A stretch of DNA of 7,278 nucleotides from NCBI GenBank assembly GCA_021827225.1, contig JAKAXG010000209.1, forward strand, positions 1 to 7,278, given 5' to 3'. The position numbers were made by a program, and so were the translations under genes. The notes beneath the pieces are model-generated. The model was not told where the DNA came from and did no database searches. It saw nothing but the letters and a program-made list of their open reading frames with translations. Source of the stretch: Actinomycetes bacterium (GTDB lineage Bacteria > Actinomycetota > Acidimicrobiia > Acidimicrobiales > Palsa-688). Shown piece after piece: positions 1 to 6,147 of the stretch (position 1 is the first letter of the stretch; each line of letters opens with the position of its first letter).

Positions 1-1302
1 GATCTTCACCTCCCGGCTCAGTCGCTGCAGGTCGGGCGTCAGCCCGGCGGCCACGGCGACCGGGCGGTCGAGATCCCGGGCCGCGGGCGGCAACTCGGCC
101 AGGTCGGCCTCGAAGCGGGACCGCCCGGCCTCCCACGACCGCGGAGCGGCGAGGCGCTTTCCCCGGTGCATGACCGGCTCCAGCAGGGGTGCGGTGCCCT
201 CCGGGGGGTTCTCGCCGCGCAGCCCGATCACGTCGCGCAGCCCCGGAGCCCGGAACACCTGCTTGGCCCCCGGCAGAGTCGCCTTACGGGTGGACAGCTT
301 GGCCACCGGCCGCCCGCCGTAGTCGACCAGCTTGTAGGCGCTGTCGAGATACGGGGCGTCGGCCGACACGCCCAGGCGGGTACCGATCCCCGCCGCGTCC
401 ACCGGCGCGCCGGCGGCCACCAGGGCCGCCACGTCCCGCTCGTCCAGCCCTCCGGACACGAATATCCGGACCTGCGGGAGCCCGGCGTCGTCGAGCAGCC
501 GGCGGGCGTCGAAGGCCAGAGCCGCCAGGTCGCCGCTGTCCAGGCGGATGCCCGACGTGCGTTCCAGGCCCAGCCGCCGGATGACCTCGATGGCGTGGCG
601 GACGCCGGCCGGGGTGTCGTAGGTGTCGACGAGGAAGGTGGTCCGCTCGGGCAGATCCTCGGCGAAGGCGGTGAACGCCTCCAACTCGGAGGGGAACGCC
701 TCTATGTAGGAGTGGGCCATGGTCCCGGCCGGGACCAGGCCGTAGCGGTGGGCGGCCTCCACGTTGCTCGTGGACACGAACCCGACCATGGACGACAACC
801 GGGCGGCGGCCAGTCCGGCTTCGATGCCCTGGGTGCGGCGGAAGCCGAACTCCACCAGATCGATGCGTCCGGCGGCGGCCAGGCGGCAGCGGGCCGCCTT
901 GGTGGCCAGCGTGGTCTGGAAGGTGATCTGGTTGAGCAGGTACGTCTCCACCAGCTGGGCGGTGGCGATGGGGGCGGTCACCTCGAGGAGCGGCTCATTG
1001 GCACAGACGATCCGGCCCTCGGGAACGGCCCAGACGTCACCGTCGAAGCGCACGGCGGCGAGGGCGTCGACGGCGTCCCGGTCGAATCCCAGCCCGACCA
1101 GGTAGTCCAGGTCGCCCTCGTCGAAACCGAAGTTCTCCAGCCACGTCAGGCAGTCCTCGACGCCGGCGGCCACCAGGAACCCCCGGCTGGGCGGTAGGCG
1201 GCGGACGAACAGGCTGAACGTCGCCGGGCCGGTCATGCCCCGCCGCAGGTAGCTGGCGGCCATGTTCAGCTCGTACAGGTCCGTCAGCAGCCCGCCCGGC
1301 AC
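1..1302 (-). CDS. pncB: Nicotinate phosphoribosyltransferase, 3' end beyond left edge
   Basis: Joins nicotinate to PRPP, using ATP, to give nicotinate mononucleotide: the first step of the Preiss-Handler NAD salvage route, in the cytoplasm. In the 434 residues visible I read the family's landmarks in order: TDLYELNMA (7-15), the FGFRRTQG segment with paired Arg (152-159), STSNVEAA (177-184), GTMAHSY with the His (197) that is phosphorylated in this family, LVDTYDT (224-230), IRLDSGDLA (252-260), FVSGGLDE (281-288) and GIGTRLG (305-311). Family members are usually about 430-450 aa, so only a few C-terminal residues should be missing. The GTG start at 1302 is chosen for a GAGGAG ribosome site six bases upstream and because the TDLYELNM motif follows at once. 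It lies 34 nt after the stop of the 140-aa gene, so the two are probably cotranscribed. Function is confident; the exact end is unseen. Confidence 0.95.
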   Translation of the reverse strand, partial: MPGGLLTDLYELNMAASYLRRGMTGPATFSLFVRRLPPSRGFLVAAGVEDCLTWLENFGFDEGDLDYLVGLGFDRDAVDALAAVRFDGDVWAVPEGRIVCANEPLLEVTAPIATAQLVETYLLNQITFQTTLATKAARCRLAAAGRIDLVEFGFRRTQGIEAGLAAARLSSMVGFVSTSNVEAAHRYGLVPAGTMAHSYIEAFPSELEAFTAFAEDLPERTTFLVDTYDTPAGVRHAIEVIRRLGLERTSGIRLDSGDLAALAFDARRLLDDAGLPQVRIFVSGGLDERDVAALVAAGAPVDAAGIGTRLGVSADAPYLDSAYKLVDYGGRPVAKLSTRKATLPGAKQVFRAPGLRDVIGLRGENPPEGTAPLLEPVMHRGKRLAAPRSWEAGRSRFEADLAELPPAARDLDRPVAVAAGLTPDLQRLSREVKI

Positions 1303-1308
1303 GGCCCG

Positions 1309-1314
1309 CTCCTC
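1309..1314 (-). promoter_or_regulatory. Ribosome binding site of pncB
   Basis: GAGGAG on the minus strand, six bases before the GTG at 1302. It decides the pncB start: the nearby ATG at 1334 leads to a 16-codon dead end in another frame. Confidence 0.7.
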
Positions 1315-1336
1315 GCAGCCCCGACAGTGACCATCG

Positions 1337-1759
1337 TCAGCCGGACAGGCAGCCCTCGAGCACCATCACCTGCAACGCCCGGGCCCGCACGTCGGCGATG
1401 GCGGAGAAGATCTCCTCCGAAGCGACCGTGGTGCGGTGCAGCAGGTCGGTGAGGAGGTGCTCGACCGGGGACGCCACTTCCGGCTCCACCGCCTGCGCCG
1501 CCCCCCACACCACCAGGAGCGGGTTCACCAGAACGGCCGAGTAGATGAAGCTGTCGCGCAGGTACGGGGTGAGGGCGGTGACCGCCTCGTCCAACCGGTT
1601 CACCCGCTCCTCGACCGGCGCCGTCGAATGGGTTCGCGGCGGGCGAACCGGGACCGGCGGCGGCTCCTGCCGCTCGTGCCTGACGACGGCCACCGGCCGG
1701 TCGATCCCGCTTCCCCGCCCTCCGAATGCTTTGGTGAGTCTGTAGCGCTTGCCGAACAT
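1337..1759 (-). CDS. Unrecognised 140-aa protein upstream of pncB
   Basis: I do not recognise this family. The first 20 or so residues are basic and Gly/Arg-rich (MFGKRYRLTKAFGG). A proline/arginine-rich linker follows (about 32-45, PPPVPVRPPR), then a helical C-terminal half (about 50-140). This half includes a hydrophobic patch (FIYSAVLVNPLLVVWGAAQ, roughly 75-93) and an acidic amphipathic helix ending in EGCLSG. There is no signal peptide; the hydrophobic patch is too interrupted for a sure membrane segment. Codons in this frame carry G/C in nearly every third position, which supports real coding over the overlapping plus-strand frame. I prefer the ATG at 1759: a DosR-like box and an AATAGT -10-like hexamer place the predicted transcript start within a few bases of it, so the message may be leaderless. 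A TTG at 1768 would add three residues. It probably heads a two-gene operon with pncB. Confidence 0.65.
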   Translation of the reverse strand: MFGKRYRLTKAFGGRGSGIDRPVAVVRHERQEPPPVPVRPPRTHSTAPVEERVNRLDEAVTALTPYLRDSFIYSAVLVNPLLVVWGAAQAVEPEVASPVEHLLTDLLHRTTVASEEIFSAIADVRARALQVMVLEGCLSG

Positions 1760-1767
1760 CGAGTTCA

Positions 1768-1810
1768 ACTATTCCGTTCGGGGCGATTGCCCGGCAGGGC
1801 CCAAAGTCAC
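1768..1810 (-). promoter_or_regulatory. Predicted promoter with DosR-like box for the 140-aa gene and pncB
   Basis: On the minus strand GTGACTTTGGGCCCT (1810 to 1796) matches the DosR/DevR consensus as I recall it (GGGACTTNNGNCCCT) at every defined position except the second. After 22 bases comes AATAGT (1773-1768), a plausible -10. The predicted transcript start is about 1761, which puts the box centre near -42, a typical class II activator position. The ATG at 1759 would then be at or almost at the 5' end. The box begins 12 nt after the stop codon of the 102-aa gene. Box similarity is seen directly; the regulator is inferred. Confidence 0.5.
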
Positions 1811-1822
1811 GTGCGGTGGGCG

Positions 1823-2131
1823 CTAAGACTCCTGCGGGCGGTGGTCCGGGGTGGGCAGGGGGAAGCGGGTCGGGGCGTGCCCGGCGGCCGCCCCGGCCAT
1901 GTTCGACACCTTGAGGTAACCGTCGCGGAAGGCCGGCGACCGGTCGCGGAGGGCGGACGCGCTGGCCGCCCTGGAAGGGACCGGTCCCGACAGGTCCCGG
2001 GCGGCGGTGAGCACCCCCACGTAGAAGTCGTGATCCGCCGTCCCCACGCTCAGGGCGGCAGCCCTCATGCGGGCCTCTTCGGCCAGGCGCCGCAGCGCCT
2101 CCCGGACGATCACAGCCGGTTCTGGATTCAT
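1823..2131 (-). CDS. Unrecognised 102-aa protein, divergent from the ATPase operon
   Basis: I do not recognise this family. The protein begins with a predicted amphipathic helix rich in Ala, Glu and Arg (EPAVIVREALRRLAEEARMR). A mixed segment (TADHDFYVGVLTAARDL) follows, then a variable Ser/Ala/Arg stretch, a compact motif FRDGYLKVSNMAG, and a proline-rich tail. There are no membrane segments, cysteines or obvious catalytic motif. It is soluble and small, like many regulon-associated hypothetical proteins. The ATG at 2131 is preferred because GGTGAG stands four bases before it; the GTG at 2140 would add three residues but has no ribosome site. It is transcribed away from the ATPase genes from a shared 148-nt control region. 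The gap to the next minus-strand gene contains a second promoter-like element, so it may be monocistronic. Reality of the gene is likely from its codon pattern and upstream signals, not from homology. Confidence 0.6.
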   Translation of the reverse strand: MNPEPAVIVREALRRLAEEARMRAAALSVGTADHDFYVGVLTAARDLSGPVPSRAASASALRDRSPAFRDGYLKVSNMAGAAAGHAPTRFPLPTPDHRPQES

Positions 2132-2135
2132 GTCA

Positions 2136-2141
2136 CTCACC
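2136..2141 (-). promoter_or_regulatory. Ribosome binding site of the 102-aa gene
   Basis: GGTGAG on the minus strand, four bases before the ATG at 2131. It overlaps the alternative GTG start at 2140, so the two starts exclude each other; the site favours the ATG. Confidence 0.45.
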
Positions 2142-2149
2142 CGGACCGG

Positions 2150-2192
2150 AGCTTAGGTACCCCCCGGCCGGTGCCATAGGGTCCAACGTCAC
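2150..2192 (-). promoter_or_regulatory. Predicted promoter with DosR-like box for the 102-aa gene
   Basis: On the minus strand GTGACGTTGGACCCT (2192 to 2178) is followed after 22 bases by TAAGCT (2155-2150), which fits the actinobacterial -10 pattern TANNNT. The predicted start is near 2144, giving a 13-nt leader and placing the box centre near -41. This box is the left arm of the perfect inverted repeat. It differs from the recalled DosR consensus at two of its 11 defined positions. Confidence 0.5.
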
Positions 2193-2217
2193 TCCCGGCC
2201 ACGTGACGTTGGACCCT
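2178..2217. repeat. Perfect 15-bp inverted repeat in the divergent intergenic region
   Basis: The left arm 2178-2192 (AGGGTCCAACGTCAC) and right arm 2203-2217 (GTGACGTTGGACCCT) are exact reverse complements, 15 of 15, with a 10-base spacer (2193-2202). Pairing could extend by GCC/GGC (2173-2175 with 2218-2220) past a two-base bulge. Neither side is followed by a T-run, so it does not look like an intrinsic terminator. Each arm is a DosR-like box pointing outward to the nearer gene, and a third near-copy occurs at 1796-1810, so a paired regulator site is the best reading. If transcribed it would form a strong hairpin. Confidence 0.9.
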
Positions 2218-2246
2218 GGCCGGACCGGGCGGGACAAACCCACACT
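2203..2246 (+). promoter_or_regulatory. Predicted promoter with DosR-like box for the ATPase operon
   Basis: GTGACGTTGGACCCT (2203-2217) is followed after 23 bases by CACACT (2241-2246), a weak -10-like hexamer. The predicted start is near 2252, so the box centre is again about -42 and the leader about 28 nt. Its flanks extend the match with the 1796-1810 copy to CACGTGAC and CCCTG. The -10 is the weakest of the three, as would be expected of an activator-dependent promoter, but it could also be a chance choice. Confidence 0.42.
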
Positions 2247-2269
2247 CGCCCGGAGGAAGATCCGACGAG

Positions 2270-2275
2270 AGGAGG
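2270..2275 (+). promoter_or_regulatory. Ribosome binding site of the first ATPase gene
   Basis: AGGAGG, a full match to the ribosome anti-site, lies four bases before the GTG at 2280. It fixes that start over the internal ATG at 2376. Confidence 0.75.
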
Positions 2276-2279
2276 ACCG

Positions 2280-2759
2280 GTGCCCTCGCTGGCCCAGCTT
2301 CTGCGCCGGCTGCGGCGCCACGCCGTCCCCGGGCGGGCCCAGCCGGCGGCCGTTCCGGTCGACCGGACGGCGGAGATGCGGGAGGAGCTGGCACCGGTGT
2401 TCGCGTTGCTGGAGCCGGTGGTGGAAGCGACCAGCGCCCAACTGGAGCTGGCCGCCCGCCAGGCGGAGCAGCTCCTGGCCGAGGCCACGGCCCGGTCCCG
2501 GCAGGCGGCCGAGGACGCCGAGCGACGCTACCCCGGGGAGACGGCCGCCGAGATGGCCCGCGAACTGTCCCGGCTCGACCGGGAGGCGCACCGGGCGACC
2601 GTCCGGGCCGAGGCGGAGTCCGCCGCGGACGGCGAAGCCCTCAGAGCGCGGGTCCAGGCCCTGAGCAGCCGGATGGTGGACTTCGCGCTGGCCCTGCCGT
2701 ACCAGCAGGCCGCCGCCGGAGCTGATCACGACCGCCCCGCCGCCCAGAACGGGGCCTGA
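2280..2759 (+). CDS. V/A-type ATPase peripheral stalk subunit (G/H-like)
   Basis: Probable partner of subunit E in the peripheral stalk, which holds the catalytic head still against the turning rotor. The 159-aa protein has a basic N-terminus (LLRRLRRH, 7-14), a Pro/Ala linker (about 16-28), then one long, charged, Ala/Glu/Arg-rich helix from about 31 to 138 with heptad-like spacing. That is the expected build of a stalk subunit. A short polar tail follows. There are no membrane segments. Stalk subunits keep little sequence identity, so the call rests on helix architecture and on being first in the operon, where archaeal ahaH also sits. The GTG start follows an AGGAGG site. Its stop overlaps the next start by one base (TGATG), so the pair should be translationally coupled. 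At 159 aa it is longer than typical G/H subunits (about 100-120). It could also be a lineage-specific stalk-associated protein. Confidence 0.65.
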   Translation: MPSLAQLLRRLRRHAVPGRAQPAAVPVDRTAEMREELAPVFALLEPVVEATSAQLELAARQAEQLLAEATARSRQAAEDAERRYPGETAAEMARELSRLDREAHRATVRAEAESAADGEALRARVQALSSRMVDFALALPYQQAAAGADHDRPAAQNGA

Positions 2760-3656
2760 TGGCCGGCGCCGCCGTCGCCGGCTGGGTCCGGGGCAGGGCG
2801 CTGCTGGACCGGCGTATCGGCCCGGAGGCCGCCCGGGAGCTGGCCGCCGCCGCTTCGCCCGCCGACGCGGTCGCCGCCCTGGCGGCCACGCCCTACGGCC
2901 ACGACGTCCGCCCCGGTATGGACCTGCCGGCCGCGCAGCGGGCCGTCCGGGCCGCCCTGCTTTGGAACCTGCGGGTGTTCGCCGGTTGGGCACCCCCCGG
3001 TCCGTCGAACCAGGTGCGGGTGCTCGCCGGCGGGTTCGAGATCGTCAACACGGTGGACCGGCTGGTGGAGCTGGCCGGCGGCCCACCCGCCCACCCGTTC
3101 GCGCTGGGCTCCCTGTCGACGTCGTGGGGGGCGGTGAGCGGGGCCGGGACCGTCGCCGCCGTGCGGGCCGCTCTCGGCCGGTCGGAGTGGGGCGACCCGG
3201 GAGCCGACGATCCCGGCGCCGTGCTGCTGGCCCTCCGCCTGGCGTGGGCCCGGCGGGTGTTCGACGACGTCGCCCCGGCCGGCGGGTGGGCCAGGGCGGC
3301 TGTCGGTCTCATGGTCGGCCACATCCGGGCCGTGGGTGGGGAGGCGGTCGTCACGGCGGCCGCCCGGCGCGACCTGGCCCACGTGCTCGGCCGGCCCCTG
3401 GGCCAGGTGCCGGGCCGGCCCTCCGGAGGGACGCAACCGCCCGGCGCAGGACCGGGCGGCGGCTGGCCGGACTGGTGGCGCCGGCTGGAGGACGACGCGG
3501 CCGCCATGGCCGCCGCCAGCCGGGCGACCCCGGCGGCCACCGTGGGCGTGGTGGGGTTGCTGGCCGCCGACGCCTGGCGGGCCGGGTCGGCTCTGGCCCT
3601 GGCCGGCGGCCCGCCCCCCACCCTCACGGGCGAGCAGGAACGGACGGGTCTCCTCG

Positions 3657-3670
<14 letters not shown>
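2759..3670 (+). CDS. atpC: V/A-type ATPase subunit C (V0 d-like)
   Basis: The central-stalk cap that sits on the proteolipid ring and connects it to the D/F rotor shaft. At 303 aa it is a little shorter than classical C/d subunits (about 320-350). Landmarks I associate with the actinobacterial version of this family are visible: RGRALLDRRIG (11-21), TPYGHDVR (44-51), LLWNLRVFAGW (67-77), RVLAGGFEIVN (87-97), RSEWGDPG (141-148) and LLAADAWR (267-274). The composition is mainly helical with repeated Trp residues, as in the funnel-shaped d fold. A Gly/Pro-rich segment (about 219-236, PGRPSGGTQPPGAGPGGG) probably forms a flexible loop. The ATG overlaps the previous stop by one base, and the tail overlaps the start of subunit I by 14 nt. 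The assignment combines these motifs with operon position. Confidence 0.85.
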
Positions 3671-5398
<1,728 letters not shown>

Positions 5399-5401
5399 AG
5401 C

Positions 5402-5620
5402 GTGGGCCGGGTCCTCGTGATCGGCGAAGCGGCCAGGGTCCGCCCGTTCGCCCTGGCCGGAGCGGTGGTGGCCGCCGCCGACAGCGCGGAGGCGGCGGTG
5501 CGGGCGTGGACCGCCCGCCCCGGGGACGTCACCCTGGTGATCCTCACGCCGCGGGCCGCCGAGGCCCTGTCCGGCCTGCCCCGGCCAGCGGAGATCCTCG
5601 AGGCGGTGATGGAGGGGTGA
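5402..5620 (+). CDS. atpF: V/A-type ATPase subunit F, short form
   Basis: Central-rotor subunit that binds the D shaft. At 72 aa it keeps the N-terminal half of the fold: strand RVLVIGE (3-9), the FALAGA turn (16-21) that corresponds to the family's GFRLAGI, helix SAEAAVRAW (28-36), and strand DVTLVILTPRAA (42-53). It stops after LEAVMEG. Classical F subunits are about 100-105 aa and continue with another strand and a C-terminal helix that contacts D. That part is missing here, and no continuation is available because subunit E begins at once in another frame. The GTG start is three bases after the K stop, and GGAAAGG in the last K codons may serve as its ribosome site. It ends in a GTGA overlap with E. 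Identity rests on N-terminal motif and position. Confidence 0.75.
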   Translation: MGRVLVIGEAARVRPFALAGAVVAAADSAEAAVRAWTARPGDVTLVILTPRAAEALSGLPRPAEILEAVMEG

Positions 5621-6147
5621 GCGCCACCGCTGACGCGTCGCTGGCCGAGGAGCTGGCCCCGGTCGCCCGGGAACTCCAGGAGTCGGCCGCCCGCAGGTCG
5701 GCCGAGCTGCGGGCGGCGGCGGAGGAGAAGGCGGTGGCTCTCATGGCCCGGTCCCTCGAGCAGGCCGCCCGCACCCTGGAGGACGCCCGCCGGGCCGGAG
5801 CGTCCTCGGCGCGCCGGGTCGGGGCGGCCCGGGGCGCGGAAAGCCGCCGCCGGGCCAGGGAGGCGGTGCTGGCCGCCCGGCGGGAAGCCTACGAATCGCT
5901 GCGCGCGGATGTCGCCGCCCGGATCGACGAGCAGCTGGACCTCCCGGCCGGCCGGGACCTGCGCGCCTACCTGTGCGACCTGGTGGCGGCACGCGCCGGT
6001 GCGCCGGCGGTGGAGGGACGGGAACCGGGGGGACGGTGGCGGGCGGTGGCGGAATCCCCCTCGGGCCGGGCGTCGGTGGATGTGGACACGCTGGTCGATC
6101 AGCTGCTCGACCGCTTCGGTGCCGAGGTGGAGGCCCTGTGGAGCTGA
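5617..6147 (+). CDS. atpE: V/A-type ATPase peripheral stalk subunit E
   Basis: Pairs with the G/H-like subunit to form the stator stalk and anchors it to the head. The 176-aa protein has a long charged helix from about 9 to 108, rich in Ala/Arg/Glu with repeated ARR and AEL steps. It includes REAVLAARREAYESL (81-95), which matches the family's conserved stretch before the globular domain. A smaller C-terminal domain (about 110-176) ends in VDVDTLVDQLLDRFGAEVEALW (154-175), again typical of E. At 176 aa it is slightly shorter than classical E (about 185-200). The GTG start overlaps the F stop by four bases (GTGA), so it probably depends on termination-reinitiation. The GGAGGG just before it is too close to act well alone. 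The open frame extends upstream to 5083, but that part overlaps K and F and is not coding. The end overlaps subunit A by 10 nt. Confidence 0.85.
   Translation: MSATADASLAEELAPVARELQESAARRSAELRAAAEEKAVALMARSLEQAARTLEDARRAGASSARRVGAARGAESRRRAREAVLAARREAYESLRADVAARIDEQLDLPAGRDLRAYLCDLVAARAGAPAVEGREPGGRWRAVAESPSGRASVDVDTLVDQLLDRFGAEVEALWS
6129..6133 (+). promoter_or_regulatory. Ribosome binding site of atpA inside atpE
   Basis: GGAGG within the last codons of subunit E, four bases before the GTG at 6138. It supports this start, which directly precedes the expected N-terminal beta strand of subunit A (ELTGRVVRVNGPLVEVEG). Confidence 0.6.

Noticed and set aside
166..1197. Plus-strand open frame of 343 codons opposite pncB
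   Set aside because: Antisense shadow of a confidently identified gene. It has a low-complexity Gly/Arg/Gln/His-rich composition and no motif; long antisense frames are expected at this G+C.
1977..1988. 12-bp palindrome GGGACCGGTCCC inside the 102-aa gene
   Set aside because: It looks like half a DosR site but lacks the central spacing, lies within coding sequence (Gly-Pro-Val-Pro), and short palindromes of this composition are common in such GC-rich DNA.
2138..2140. GTG start for the 102-aa gene
   Set aside because: No ribosome site precedes it, while the ATG at 2131 has GGTGAG at good distance. Still possible if translation is leaderless from a start nearer 2140.
1436..2179. Plus-strand open frame of 247 codons across both unknown minus-strand genes
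   Set aside because: Arg/Gly/His-rich text with no motif and no ribosome site. It would run through the box at 1796-1810 and the control region. The minus frames have better codon pattern and start signals.
2173..2220. The inverted repeat as an intrinsic terminator
   Set aside because: No T-run follows on either strand, and it lies between divergent genes where no transcript should end.
3336..3656. In-frame upstream extension of subunit I
   Set aside because: This part overlaps subunit C by over 300 nt and reads as Arg/Pro-rich shadow text; family-like sequence begins only after 3657.
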